64,000 nucleotides of DNA, from NCBI GenBank assembly GCA_022560875.1, contig JADFSH010000001.1, forward strand, positions 30,438 through 94,437, given 5' to 3'. This DNA comes from Planctomycetota bacterium (GTDB taxonomy: Bacteria > Planctomycetota > Phycisphaerae > Phycisphaerales > SM1A02). This document shows, piece by piece, positions 26,706-37,433 of this stretch; within the stretch, counting starts at the first letter, position 1; the number at the start of each line of letters is the position of its first letter. The notes below the pieces were generated by a model that was not told where the DNA came from, did no database searches, and saw only the letters and a program-made list of their open reading frames with translations. The position numbers and the translations under genes are program-made.

Positions 26706-28456
26706 TTTTCCGTCGTCTTTCGAGATTGATTATCAGTTTCATGATGTCAGCGATGCTCGCACACCCAGCGACCGCTCAAGTTGACGGATCCTCGACGCCT
26801 AACACAGATACCTTCGCCGATCAGGTTGATCTGTCCGCGTTCGGCACGATTGCCGTGCATTCCCGGGGGCGCGTCAAGTCGTTCGACTCATTCACCTCGG
26901 AGATGATGCAGTTTGTGTGCGGCACGAGACGCATCGACGGGCAATCGCCATCCTTTACCTATCTCGACCTGATGCTGCGACCGGAGCGGTACATCGATCG
27001 TGATGTGATCTTCATCCGGATGAAGATGATTCGCACACAAATCGCTCTGGCACTTCGTACGGCGGGAGCCGCTCAGGACATCCCTGACTTTGAAGACCGG
27101 ATGGAACGGTTCCTGAAATCCGGACTTATTTCAGAGTCACTCCTGCGCAGAGATTCCGTCCAGATGCTGCTGAATCGACTCCGCGCTGACATCATTCGAA
27201 CTTCATCCAAAGTTGAAGCGATCGAATCCGCGATCAATGTCAAAAATCCAGAATTTCTACGAGGCAGTCTTGCCGTGGTGCCCGCTTCCGCCGGAGGGAC
27301 TGAAGACGCATGGCTGACCCTGGATGCACTGTCCGGATCCGTCTCTCATAATCACGATGAAAACCAGCAGGATCAATCACTCGAAGAGCAACTCGTTCAC
27401 CAGTGGCTGGCGTTTGTCAGTTCCTGGCAACAAGGTGATGCGCCGGGGGTGAATGCCGCCGGTGCGCAGCTTGCTTCGCTCCTGCCGCTTGTCAATCCTG
27501 ATCTGTATCCGGCACAAAGCCGACTTTCGTGGGAGAGCTGGTATTTCCGGGTCAAAAACATGACCTGGGTGTGGATTATCTACTTGTTCAGCATTATTCC
27601 GCTGCTGGCCTCAATGGCTTATCGCTGGCCCGCGGCACGATGGATCGGAATGGGATTGTTTGTCATTGCCTTCGGGTTACATACCTTCGCAGTCATGCTG
27701 CGCTGGTATGTCGCCGAACGATGGCCCAACTCGAACATGTTCGAGGCGATTACCACCGCGGCATGGTTTGGGGGCTGTTTTGCCGTGATCATCGAACTGT
27801 TGGTAAGGCATACGCCGATGCGGAGTCTATTCGCGCTGGGCAGTGCTGTTGCGTCAATGGTCGCGCTGATGGCGACACGACTCTGGCCGCTCGATCTCAG
27901 GGCGGATATCAGCAACATGATGCCGGTCCTGCACGATCTCTGGCTCTACATTCACACCAACGTGATCATCTTCAGTTATTGCCTGATCTTCCTCGCCTCG
28001 GTTACGTCAGGGTTGTACCTCGTAAGACGCATCTGGTTTGCCTTGCGAGGGCAGAATGGATCGTCGGATTTCGTCAGCGTGGGCGGGGCTGGTTCCCTCA
28101 TCGCCACTCGTTCCGACGGAACGAATTATCTCGCCAACACGAAGACGACCTTCGGCCAGGTGCTTGACGGCTCTACCATGATCCTGATGGAACTCTCCTT
28201 CATACTCCTCTGGACCGGATTGGTCATGGGCGCGATCTGGGCCGACCACTCATGGGGTCGTCCCTGGGGATGGGATCCCAAGGAGGTCTTCGCACTCAAT
28301 ACCTTCATCATCTTCGCCCTGCTTATTCACGTACGCATCAAGGTGAAAGACAAGGGACTGTGGACGGCGTTGCTCGCGATCGTGGGCTGCGGGGTGATGT
28401 TGTTCAACTGGATCATCATCAACTTCGCCATCTCCGGTCTTCACAGCTACGCGTGA
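26702..28456 (+). CDS. ccsA: CcsA/CcmF-family cytochrome c assembly protein
   Basis: Haem-handling partner of ResB, 584 residues, coupled to it by a 4-base ATGA overlap. A signal-like N-terminus is followed by an extracytoplasmic region of about 250 residues not found in short CcsA proteins. From about residue 280 there are eight or so helices. The haem motif is WADHSWGRPWGWDPKEVFAL, the WxxD-type sequence of CcsA, with conserved His residues in AFGLHTFAVML, YIHTNVIIFSYC and FALLIHVRIKVK. A C-terminal FNWIIINFAISGLHSYA is also typical. No thiol-reductase gene (ResA or CcdA) is near. Confidence 0.92.
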   Translation: MIFRRLSRLIISFMMSAMLAHPATAQVDGSSTPNTDTFADQVDLSAFGTIAVHSRGRVKSFDSFTSEMMQFVCGTRRIDGQSPSFTYLDLMLRPERYIDRDVIFIRMKMIRTQIALALRTAGAAQDIPDFEDRMERFLKSGLISESLLRRDSVQMLLNRLRADIIRTSSKVEAIESAINVKNPEFLRGSLAVVPASAGGTEDAWLTLDALSGSVSHNHDENQQDQSLEEQLVHQWLAFVSSWQQGDAPGVNAAGAQLASLLPLVNPDLYPAQSRLSWESWYFRVKNMTWVWIIYLFSIIPLLASMAYRWPAARWIGMGLFVIAFGLHTFAVMLRWYVAERWPNSNMFEAITTAAWFGGCFAVIIELLVRHTPMRSLFALGSAVASMVALMATRLWPLDLRADISNMMPVLHDLWLYIHTNVIIFSYCLIFLASVTSGLYLVRRIWFALRGQNGSSDFVSVGGAGSLIATRSDGTNYLANTKTTFGQVLDGSTMILMELSFILLWTGLVMGAIWADHSWGRPWGWDPKEVFALNTFIIFALLIHVRIKVKDKGLWTALLAIVGCGVMLFNWIIINFAISGLHSYA

Positions 28457-29010
28457 GCAAGCGGCCATCCGAGCTGCGTCTGTTCGTGGGGATTTACCCG
28501 CCTCACGAGGCGTGTCGGTCGATGCTTGCGGCACTTGATAAACTCGATCTCCCCTCCCATCGTCGTACGCCCCCTGAGCAGGTGCATTTGACCTTGCTGT
28601 TCATCGGTGATGTGTTGCGGAAAAATCTCGATGCGACGATTGAATCGATCGAACGGGCGTCCTCAGGTCTGAAAACCTTTGAACTTTCCACCCGGTCGCC
28701 GATTCGACTTCCCGAACGTGGTCCGGCACGGCTGATTGCAATGGAGACGGATTATCCGGCGACCCTGCGTGAGCTTCAGCGCCGCCTTGCCGCACGGCTT
28801 GCCGGCAAACCCCGCTCCCGGGCGGGCGATCGCTTTCGGCCACACCTGACGCTGTGTCGCTTTCGGGCGCCGTCGAAAGTGAGCCCCCCGGAGCCTGCGC
28901 TCGACCGGGAATCATTTGTCGTCGCCCGAATCGTCCTGATGCGCAGCGAACTTCTGCCGACGGGGGCTGCGCATCATGAAGTGGAATCGTTTCCGCTCAT
29001 CCCGGCGTGA
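28453..29010 (+). CDS. thpR: RNA 2',3'-cyclic phosphodiesterase (2H family)
   Basis: Hydrolyses 2',3'-cyclic phosphate ends of RNA. 185 residues from GTG at 28453, which overlaps the ccsA stop as GTGA. Starts KRPSELRLFVGIYPPHEAC and carries the two catalytic H-x-T-x elements, VHLTLLFIGDV and RPHLTLCRFR, about 85 residues apart as in ThpR/LigT proteins. The link to cytochrome c genes has no obvious metabolic sense; tight overlap means it is likely to be translated with ccsA. Frame and length agree with the family (about 180). Confidence 0.9.
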   Translation: MSKRPSELRLFVGIYPPHEACRSMLAALDKLDLPSHRRTPPEQVHLTLLFIGDVLRKNLDATIESIERASSGLKTFELSTRSPIRLPERGPARLIAMETDYPATLRELQRRLAARLAGKPRSRAGDRFRPHLTLCRFRAPSKVSPPEPALDRESFVVARIVLMRSELLPTGAAHHEVESFPLIPA

Positions 29011-29026
29011 TGCACGAATGGAAATG

Positions 29027-29054
29027 AAAAGGGGCGCGGCCGAGGCTGCGCCCC
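29027..29054 (-). terminator. Terminator of the HU gene
   Basis: Arms GGGGCGC (29031-29037) and GCGCCCC (29048-29054); on the minus strand the stem is followed by TTTT (29030-29027). It lies 21 bases past the HU stop and could also stop plus-strand transcripts of thpR weakly. Confidence 0.8.
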
Positions 29055-29075
29055 CATGCATCTGAGAATGCAAAT

Positions 29076-29357
29076 TTACGTGCTCGTACGAAGACTGTCT
29101 TTCAACCCCTGGCTGGGTTTGAAACCGACGGTCGTCGATGCGTTGATCTGCATCGGCTCGCCGGTGGCGGGATTACGACCGATACGGGCGGCACGCTGCT
29201 TTTTGGTGAAGGTTCCGAATCCCACGATCGTCACGGAATCATCAACCATGATGCCGTTGGTGATGGAATTGATGACCGCGTCCACGGCACGGCTGGCTGA
29301 CGCTTTGGTATCTCCAAGTTCCGAAGCGACCTGTTCGACTAATTGCCCCTTGTTCAT
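29076..29357 (-). CDS. HU-family DNA-binding protein
   Basis: Small basic nucleoid protein of 93 residues. Start ATG at 29357 (MNKGQLVEQVASELGDTKAS) is fixed by a good ribosome site, AAGGGAG, about ten bases ahead on the minus strand. The HU/IHF signature is complete: VTIVGFGTFTKKQRAARIGR, then NPATGEPMQINASTTVGFKP, with the Pro at the tip of the beta arm. Whether HU-alpha, HU-beta or an IHF subunit cannot be told. It has its own terminator and lies divergently from the dehydrogenase gene, with 229 bases between them that hold no gene. Confidence 0.95.
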   Translation of the reverse strand: MNKGQLVEQVASELGDTKASASRAVDAVINSITNGIMVDDSVTIVGFGTFTKKQRAARIGRNPATGEPMQINASTTVGFKPSQGLKDSLRTST

Positions 29358-29586
29358 GGAGTGAACTCCCTTCTTGATGGTTCTAGATTTGTGCAGTCTC
29401 AGCAAACTGCGATGGAAAACGACACACGACAGAGTCGGAATGTACTGACGCACGGGGGAAGATGTCAATTGCAATTCCAAAGGTTGCAGGACATGCCATG
29501 AGCATGAGTCGGTGACGCACGATACAGTGCGCAGTGGATGAGCGGTGTTTAAGTTGGCGTATTGGGTACTATGACGAATCGGGGAA
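29358..29586. other. Divergent intergenic region between HU and the dehydrogenase gene
   Basis: 229 bases without a gene. It must hold the HU promoter on the minus strand and probably one for the plus-strand dehydrogenase. I see no confident -35/-10 pair and no strong hairpin. Confidence 0.5.
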
Positions 29587-30540
29587 ATGGTGAGTCGCTT
29601 GAAGAAAATTGTAGTGAGTGAGCATGTATCCAAGGAAGCGGCGCACTGGCTGGCCACGCGGTGTCAAATGATCATGTGTCGTTTTGACGAACCCGGATTT
29701 GCCCAAGAGATCGCTGATGCCGATGCTCTCGTCGTGCACACCTATACGATCCTGGACCGGGCAAGGCTCGACGGAGCCCTGAATTTGAAAGTGATCGGCC
29801 GGGCGGGGACTGGGCTCGACAACATTGACCTTGAAGTTTGTCGTGAGAGAGGTATCGAGGTCGTGTATCGACCCGAGGCCAACACACAAGCCGTGGTGGA
29901 GTACGTATTCTGTTTGTTAGCGGATGCCTTAAGACCGAGACAGACAATGAACTGTGCGGTGGATCATTCAACCTGGAATCAGCTCCGCGCCGATCTGGTG
30001 GGAAAACGCCAGATGAATGAACTGACATTGGGCATTCTCGGCCTGGGTCGTATCGGAAAGCGGGTGGCCCGGGTGGGAGTCTCATTCGGGATGCGGGTGC
30101 TCTACAACGACCTTCTGGACATACCGGAGCATGACCGATTCGGGGCCGAGGCGGTGTCGGTTGAGACGCTTTTTTCGTCCTGCGACGTGGTGAGCCTACA
30201 TGTGGATGGACGCGAAAGCAACCGGAATTTTGTGCGCGATGGCCTGCTTCAGCGTATGAAAAAAGATGCTTTGCTTATCAACACCTCTCGTGGATTCATT
30301 GTGGATAATGCGTCGCTTGCGAATGTCCTGAAAAAAAATCAGGAAATGCTTGCCCTGATTGATGTGCATGAGTCCGAACCCTTCCCTGATGACTACCCGT
30401 TGTTGGGCCTGCCAAACGTGCGGCTGTATCCGCATCTCGCCAGTCGCTCGGTCTTCGCCATGCGCGAGATGAGCTGGGTGGTCAAGGATGTGATGGCGGT
30501 GTTGGAGGGAAGGACACCGGAGTATTCAGCGCCGCAATAA
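29587..30540 (+). CDS. D-2-hydroxyacid dehydrogenase (phosphoglycerate dehydrogenase-like)
   Basis: NAD-dependent enzyme of the SerA/formate dehydrogenase fold, 317 residues, without a C-terminal ACT domain. Motifs: LKVIGRAGTGLDNIDLEVCR, nucleotide loop LGILGLGRIGKRVARVG at about 148-164, LLINTSRGFIVD with catalytic Arg235, the Glu264 site IDVHESEPFPDDYPLL, and His283 in LYPHLASRS. PGDH proteins usually have 'HIGASTxE' at the last site; PHLASRS differs, so the substrate need not be phosphoglycerate. No serine pathway gene is adjacent. Confidence 0.88.
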   Translation: MVSRLKKIVVSEHVSKEAAHWLATRCQMIMCRFDEPGFAQEIADADALVVHTYTILDRARLDGALNLKVIGRAGTGLDNIDLEVCRERGIEVVYRPEANTQAVVEYVFCLLADALRPRQTMNCAVDHSTWNQLRADLVGKRQMNELTLGILGLGRIGKRVARVGVSFGMRVLYNDLLDIPEHDRFGAEAVSVETLFSSCDVVSLHVDGRESNRNFVRDGLLQRMKKDALLINTSRGFIVDNASLANVLKKNQEMLALIDVHESEPFPDDYPLLGLPNVRLYPHLASRSVFAMREMSWVVKDVMAVLEGRTPEYSAPQ

Positions 30541-32061
<1,521 letters not shown>

Positions 32062-32095
32062 GAATCCCAAGTCCATAATTCCGTATCATTCGTCC

Positions 32096-32899
32096 ATGAC
32101 CGTTTCGATCGTGCTCGTGATCTCGATCCTGGCTCTGGCGATCCTGTATTCATCGGTCGGGCATGCCGGAGCTTCCGGCTATCTCGCCGCGATGGCTCTG
32201 GCGGGGCTCGCCCCGGATGAGATGAAGCCCACCGCGCTGGTGCTCAACATCTTCGTCGCCTCGATCGGTACGTATCGCTTCGCCAGGGCGGGGTATTTTT
32301 CGTGGCCGACGCTCTGGCCCTTTGTCGTAACGTCGATCCCGCTGGCCTATGTCGGGGGGGCGTGGAAGCTTCCGGGCTATGTCTACAAGCCGCTCGTGGG
32401 GGTGGTGCTGCTCTTTGCCGCTTTCAGCCTGATTCGAAAAGTCCTGAAAGACAAGGCCTTACCAGCGGAACCAGTCGATCGGCAGCCGGCGATGCCCGGA
32501 CTTCCCCTCGCGATGCTGGTCGGCGGGGGCATCGGCTTGTTATCGGGACTGACGGGGACCGGCGGCGGAATATTCCTGTCTCCTCTTTTGATCCTGCTCG
32601 GATGGGCGGATCCCAAACGCACCGCCGCGGTTAGCGTGGTGTTTGTCCTGCTGGTTTCGATTTCGGGACTCACCGGATTTATTTTTTCCAACGCTGAGTC
32701 CTTCACGGGGGACCAACTGTTCGGCCTGCGGACACTTCCCTCGGAAATCCCCTATTACATTGTTGCCGCTATCATCGGCGGGACGATCGGCTCCGGCCTC
32801 GGCGCAAAAAAGCTGCCCGGCACGTCAATACGTCTGTTGCTGGGCATCGTGCTCATCGTCGCGTCAATCAAGATGTTCATCACGGCGTGGAGCGGATAA
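32096..32899 (+). CDS. TauE/SafE family membrane permease
   Basis: 267 residues from ATG at 32096 (MTVSIVLVISILALAILYSS). About eight membrane helices in two similar halves: YSSVGHAGASGYLAAMALAG near the N-terminus and GLLSGLTGTGGGIFLSPLLI in the middle, the paired glycine-rich motifs of TauE/SafE (formerly DUF81) proteins. Family members export or import sulphite, sulphonates or other organic anions; the substrate here is not predictable. The open frame upstream overlaps the end of eno in another frame and is not used. Converges with the peptide permease gene. Confidence 0.88.
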   Translation: MTVSIVLVISILALAILYSSVGHAGASGYLAAMALAGLAPDEMKPTALVLNIFVASIGTYRFARAGYFSWPTLWPFVVTSIPLAYVGGAWKLPGYVYKPLVGVVLLFAAFSLIRKVLKDKALPAEPVDRQPAMPGLPLAMLVGGGIGLLSGLTGTGGGIFLSPLLILLGWADPKRTAAVSVVFVLLVSISGLTGFIFSNAESFTGDQLFGLRTLPSEIPYYIVAAIIGGTIGSGLGAKKLPGTSIRLLLGIVLIVASIKMFITAWSG

Positions 32900-32908
32900 T
32901 TCTTCTCC

Positions 32909-33862
32909 TCAAGCCAGAGAAATCCGCGGGTCCACCCACCGGTACAGCACATCTACGATGAGGTTGAACACGATCAGCATTGCCGCGTAGGTCAGCACCA
33001 CGCCCATGATGAGGGTGAGGTCCTTGCTCAAAACCGCATCGACGAAATGCGTGCCCACGCCCGGCACCGCGAAGACCCGCTCGACCACGAATGAGCCCGT
33101 CATCGCCGCGGCAGAGGCGGGTCCGAGATAGCTCAGGACGGGAAGAAAAGCATTCTTCAGGGCGTGCTTGAGAACGACCTTGTATTCCGGCAGACCCTTG
33201 GCCCGGGCGGTGCGGATGTAATCGGCGTTGAGCTGCTCGATCATGCCGAAGCGCGTCAGTCGTGCGATGTAGGCGGCGAAGGGCAGCGACAGCGTGATGG
33301 CCGGCAGGATGAGATAGGATACCCCGCCCCAGCCACCCACGGGAAGCCAGCCCAGCCAGACGGAAAAAACAACCAGCAGGAGCGTCCCCACCACAAATGG
33401 CGGCAGGCTGATGCCGACCAGGGCCAGCAGCAGCGTCGAGAGATCGGCGATACTGCCCGGTTTCAACGCTCCGATCACACCCGTGGTTATGCCGATGAGG
33501 CAGGCGAGCAGGATTGCCGTGAGCCCGAGAGTCATCGACACGGGCACGCTTCCGGCCAGGATTTCATTGACGGACCAGTTCTCGTGACGCAGGGAGGGCC
33601 CCAGATCGAACGGGCGATCATGCCGTCCGATGAGCCACGAAATGCCCGTCGCCTTGCCGAGGTAATCGAAATAGAACACGACCGGGTTATCGAGGTTGTA
33701 CTGCGCCTTCATGGCCGCGACGATTTCCGGCGGCGGGCGGCGACCTTCGGGGTTCTCCAGCGGGTTGCCGGGAATCAGCCACGCCAGCGTAAACGTGATG
33801 GTATAGATCACGAGGAGGATCAGAGGAAGCTGCAACAGGCGATGGACGATCAGACGTGTCAT
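32909..33862 (-). CDS. Oligopeptide/dipeptide ABC transporter permease (OppB/DppB type)
   Basis: 316 residues from ATG at 33862 (MTRLIVHRLLQLPLILLVIY). Six membrane helices and the family's N-terminal 'PGNPLENPEGRR' loop. The EAA coupling loop is RTARAKGLPEYKVVLKHALK and is followed by NAFLPVLSYLGP. The C-terminal end VLYRWVDPRI is typical of OppB. The upstream neighbour on the same strand is a matching binding protein (204 bases away, with G/C-rich repeats between). The second permease (OppC) and ATPases are not next to it. Confidence 0.92.
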   Translation of the reverse strand: MTRLIVHRLLQLPLILLVIYTITFTLAWLIPGNPLENPEGRRPPPEIVAAMKAQYNLDNPVVFYFDYLGKATGISWLIGRHDRPFDLGPSLRHENWSVNEILAGSVPVSMTLGLTAILLACLIGITTGVIGALKPGSIADLSTLLLALVGISLPPFVVGTLLLVVFSVWLGWLPVGGWGGVSYLILPAITLSLPFAAYIARLTRFGMIEQLNADYIRTARAKGLPEYKVVLKHALKNAFLPVLSYLGPASAAAMTGSFVVERVFAVPGVGTHFVDAVLSKDLTLIMGVVLTYAAMLIVFNLIVDVLYRWVDPRISLA

Positions 33863-33890
33863 GGGCAGGTGCTTACAGAAGTCGCTGAGC

Positions 33891-34009
33891 GATCCCCCCT
33901 TCCTCTCAGGGAGGGGGCGAGGGGGAGGGTGGAGCGGAGGGGTGTCATTCGACAAGACGCTTGCATGCGATTATCCGTTTGAATCACCCTCTCCCTCAAG
34001 GGAGAGGGG
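33891..34009. repeat. Two copies of a C/T-rich palindromic repeat
   Basis: A perfect copy has arms CCCTCTCCCT (33987-33996) and AGGGAGAGGG (33999-34008). A second, slightly mismatched copy, CCCCCTTCCT and AGGGAGGGGG, lies around 33894-33917, followed by GAGGGGGAGGGTGG. Both lie between the binding protein and permease genes. Such units are typically dispersed through a genome; no T-run, so not simple terminators. Confidence 0.6.
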
Positions 34010-34065
34010 ATCAGAATGAAGATTCCTATCTCATAAAAATCTGCGCCATCTGCGTAATCTGCGGA

Positions 34066-36012
34066 TCACTCTTCATCTTTCCTCACCTCGATCTGCCAGA
34101 GATATTGCACGAGCCGGGGATGCTGCGTCAGTCCCTTGACCCTGCCCGGTTCGTACATATACACCTGCACGAGCTGGCAGATGGGAATGAGCGGCATTTC
34201 TTCCGTAAAGAGAAATCGCTCGCAGTCCTCCAGGATTTTCATACGTCTTGCGGGGTCAAGTTCCAGTGCGGCGGCGTCGAGCATGGCGTCCACGTATTCG
34301 TTTTCATAGCCACGATCGTTATTGCCATCCGTGGAGCGACAGAGATCGAGAAAGGTCGTGGGGTCGCCGTAGTCGCCGTACCAGCGCCCCCGGGCGATCA
34401 TGAAATTGCCCTGCTTGAGGTCTTCCTTGTAGAACCGGGTGTCCACGCCCCGCAGTTCGACTCGGACTCCAAGAGCCTGTTCCCACTGCGCCTTGAGTTC
34501 GAGACTTATCCATTTGTAACGTGAGGTGTTTGTGGTCCAGAGCAGGTCGATTATCGGGAAGAGTTCGCCGTTCTCATTTTCGATGAGTCCATCGCTGTTT
34601 CGATCCTTCCAGCCGATGCTCTCCAGTTCCTGTCGTCCGCGATTAGGGTCGTAGCCGAGGCCGACGGGATTGTTGTAACCGGGGATTGAATCCGGCGGGA
34701 TCAGCGTGGTGACCACCGGCTCGTTGAGGCGGGTGACCTGCTCAACGATGGTCTGCTTGTTCACGCACAACGCAAAGGCGCGACGCACGGCGGGCAGCGA
34801 GAAAGGGTTGCTCCGTCCGTCGGCAAGAAAGGGCCGACAGTTGAAGCTGAAAAAATCGGTGCCGAATGCGGGAAAAATGTGTATGTCCCGACGCTCTCCC
34901 TCTTCCGGAGGCGGCAGAGCTCCCAGCATGTCGTCCAGCGAGCGGCCCTTGATGGACATTTCCGCAAGCTCGTTCGCGTATCGCTGCTCATAGGCGAGCT
35001 TTTGTTGAAGCATGTCGGCCTGGTATTCGGCGTTGACATCCGTGAGCCAGTCGAGGCGCCCCGTCGCAAATGCGAGCGTGGATGTGTTCGTGTCAGCAAT
35101 CGTAAGAGCGAGAATGCTGTCAGATTTGACTATTTCCGGTGTGTGAAAGTAGGGATTTTTCACGAGTCGCATGTCACGCTGGAAACGCCATTCGGCAAGG
35201 ATGTAAGGGCCGTTGGAGACAAGACGACCGGGTCGTGCCCATTGGTGTTTCTGCTCGAAGCGACCGGTTTTGGGATTAAGACCGGCCCACTGACACCGGT
35301 CGAGGGTCGGAAGCTCGACCCCGATCCAACCTCGCTCCTGATATCGCGGATCCGATGCGATCGATTCCGGCCATCCCTCCACCGACGGGCGGTGGACGGG
35401 AGACGAGGGGGCGAAACAGACGAGATCGAGGAAATAGGCCGTCGGTTGACGGAGGCGAATTTCGAGGGTGTGGTCATCGAGCGCCCGGATTCCGACGGAT
35501 CTTTCAAAATGCGCCTGAGCCAGATTCCACAGCTGCGTGGCGCGTCCTGCCGATGGATCCTGGGCGAATTCGGCAAGCTGCTCGTTTCGCCACGCCCAGA
35601 ATTCCGACGCCCCGTCGATGATGAAGAACAGGTTTGAGTAGTCCGCGGCGGTATCGGGAAAAAGCAGACGTTTCCAGGCGTAGAGGAAATCATGCGATGT
35701 GACCGGATCGCCATTGGACCATTTCGCCTCGGGCTTGATGTGGAAGGTATAGGTGAGGCGATCCGCGGAGATATCGGGCAGTTCGGATGCCGCGGGCTGG
35801 ATGGTAAAGTCGGTGTTGTCCCAGCGGACCAGCCCCTCGTAGAGCGCGTAGGCCATCCGGAAGTCCTTGAGATAGCTCATGCGCTGGGGATCGAGGGTGA
35901 AGACATCACCCCGATTGACATACACGAGATCGGCGCGCGAAGTGCTGTCGTCCAGCCGGGCCAGAGCGGTGAGCATAGCCACCAGCAACATGAGGGTAAC
36001 GATCAGCTTCAC
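34066..36012 (-). CDS. Peptide ABC transporter substrate-binding protein (OppA/DppA family)
   Basis: 648 residues, SBP_bac_5 family. N-terminal signal or anchor (LIVTLMLLVAMLTALARL) without a lipobox Cys. Family blocks: FTLDPQRMSYLKDFRMAYAL, YEGLVRWD, TYTFHIKPEAKWSNGDPVTS, HDFLYAWKRLLFPDTA, RLVSNGPYILAEW and VRRAFALCVNKQTIV. It is longer than most OppA proteins (about 540) owing to an inserted stretch near 200-230 and a middle region (ELAEMSIKGRSLDDMLGALP). It precedes the permease on the same strand, so the pair likely form one transcript despite the repeat-containing gap. Confidence 0.92.
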   Translation of the reverse strand: MKLIVTLMLLVAMLTALARLDDSTSRADLVYVNRGDVFTLDPQRMSYLKDFRMAYALYEGLVRWDNTDFTIQPAASELPDISADRLTYTFHIKPEAKWSNGDPVTSHDFLYAWKRLLFPDTAADYSNLFFIIDGASEFWAWRNEQLAEFAQDPSAGRATQLWNLAQAHFERSVGIRALDDHTLEIRLRQPTAYFLDLVCFAPSSPVHRPSVEGWPESIASDPRYQERGWIGVELPTLDRCQWAGLNPKTGRFEQKHQWARPGRLVSNGPYILAEWRFQRDMRLVKNPYFHTPEIVKSDSILALTIADTNTSTLAFATGRLDWLTDVNAEYQADMLQQKLAYEQRYANELAEMSIKGRSLDDMLGALPPPEEGERRDIHIFPAFGTDFFSFNCRPFLADGRSNPFSLPAVRRAFALCVNKQTIVEQVTRLNEPVVTTLIPPDSIPGYNNPVGLGYDPNRGRQELESIGWKDRNSDGLIENENGELFPIIDLLWTTNTSRYKWISLELKAQWEQALGVRVELRGVDTRFYKEDLKQGNFMIARGRWYGDYGDPTTFLDLCRSTDGNNDRGYENEYVDAMLDAAALELDPARRMKILEDCERFLFTEEMPLIPICQLVQVYMYEPGRVKGLTQHPRLVQYLWQIEVRKDEE

Positions 36013-36108
36013 TTCAAGGGTAGTGTAACCGGAATGGTGATTTTCCGAATTTCCCTGGAATTCACGAAGGATATGACGTGGACAACCCCGGTCTCAGCTT
36101 GAAAACGA

Positions 36109-37134
36109 TCAGCGACCGAGAACGCCATTCCATTTTCTGACATCTTCTGTGAAGCGTGCTTTTGCCCCCTGATCCCAGAGATTCTGAAGATCGGTATTCG
36201 GAGCCGAAATCCTGAGTTCCAACATGAACATGAGTGATTCGCAGAGGCGAAGCGGGCTGGAGTATTGCTTGGTGAATTTTGAATCCACGTGAGCTGCATC
36301 CCAGTTGCTCATGGCAGCCGAAAAATACGCGCCCAACACGAGGCTGAGCTTTCTGCTGATTCGCTCTTTTTCGGCTCTCGGGAGGGTGATGAAGTCTTGC
36401 CTCATCTCATTGACGGCTTCTGAAAAAGGCTTGATAAGAGGATTCACGCCCTCGTGTGGGGCCTGGATTTTCTCGACGACTTTCTCCAGAGCATCCAAGA
36501 GGGCCTCCATCGCATCCGGAGTCTGGATGGCCTGAATTCCCCCGAGCTGATGACTGAGGACGGTCGGATTATCTTCTCGCTGAGCAGCGTTGCGAAGGCC
36601 ACGCACGGCGGATCCGATTGCCCGGGGTTTGAGCGTGCCGGAAAAATAAGTCAGAGTTTTCTCGCAATTCTGAGAGGCCAGAATGCGGATATACAGACGT
36701 TTCTCATGACGCGAATCAGAATGACGAATCATCAGATCAATCGATCGTCGCGAAGCGAGTTCGCCGAGGACGAGAAAGGCGTTGGAGGCTGTATGGGGAG
36801 ATCCGTCCCTGGTGATCAGAGGTGAGAGCCTTGGCAGGATCTGGCCTGAATACTCGAAGCGAAAAACCGGGGACGGGCCAGCAACTGAGTTCAGAGGCTT
36901 GAGCAACTCCTTACGTGCCGCTTCTACCTTGCCCGTTGTCTCGGCGGAGGTCAATTGACTGCACCAATAGCTGGTGAATACCTCAACTCGTTTTTTCTGG
37001 GCTTCGGAAAGCGAGCGAGCATCAATAATGTCTATCCCAAGCGTCTGGATCGGCGCTTGAGCATAGCTCGAACCTGCGATGATCAGGATCAGCAGGGATA
37101 CCGGAAATGTGAGCACAAGACGGCTGCTTACCAT
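36109..37134 (-). CDS. Exported protein of unknown function, all-helical
   Basis: I do not recognise a family. From ATG at 37134 (MVSSRLVLTFPVSLLILIIAGSSYAQ is the signal peptide) the protein has 341 residues. The mature part is predicted mostly helical with regularly spaced Leu/Ala, as in HEAT-like or alpha-solenoid proteins; SNAFLVLGELASRRSIDLMI and HQLGGIQAIQTPDAMEALLD look like helix pairs. It faces a TPR protein gene on the other strand and both start with export signals, so they may share a divergent control region. Role unknown. Confidence 0.7.
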   Translation of the reverse strand: MVSSRLVLTFPVSLLILIIAGSSYAQAPIQTLGIDIIDARSLSEAQKKRVEVFTSYWCSQLTSAETTGKVEAARKELLKPLNSVAGPSPVFRFEYSGQILPRLSPLITRDGSPHTASNAFLVLGELASRRSIDLMIRHSDSRHEKRLYIRILASQNCEKTLTYFSGTLKPRAIGSAVRGLRNAAQREDNPTVLSHQLGGIQAIQTPDAMEALLDALEKVVEKIQAPHEGVNPLIKPFSEAVNEMRQDFITLPRAEKERISRKLSLVLGAYFSAAMSNWDAAHVDSKFTKQYSSPLRLCESLMFMLELRISAPNTDLQNLWDQGAKARFTEDVRKWNGVLGR

Positions 37135-37433
37135 TGAATACCTAGATCGTTTCGAACCGTCGAGCGGATATTCCACTCGAACCCTCAAAAGATACGACCG
37201 TACCAACGGGGATATATGGTGTCAACGATTTCATAGATCAAGAGCCGTCGGATTGGCCTGTATTCAGCCTATTTTGACAAGTTACGGATCAGCGTCCGGT
37301 ATCTCGATGCTGAAGGTGAAATATCCGAGTTGGAGTCAACCCAATCCTCCATAAGATGGCAAATCCGCATACGCTCCAAATCATCTATCGGATGATGAAA
37401 ACCCGGGGTTTCGACCGATTCATGAGGCACGGC
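37135..37433. other. Divergent region between two secreted-protein genes
   Basis: About 300 bases between the start chosen for the minus-strand gene (37134) and that chosen for the TPR gene (37434). A TTGACA box lies near 37275-37281 on the plus strand, but no convincing -10 is placed correctly after it. If the TPR protein starts at 37356 the region is 221 bases. No hairpin or RNA gene seen. Confidence 0.4.
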
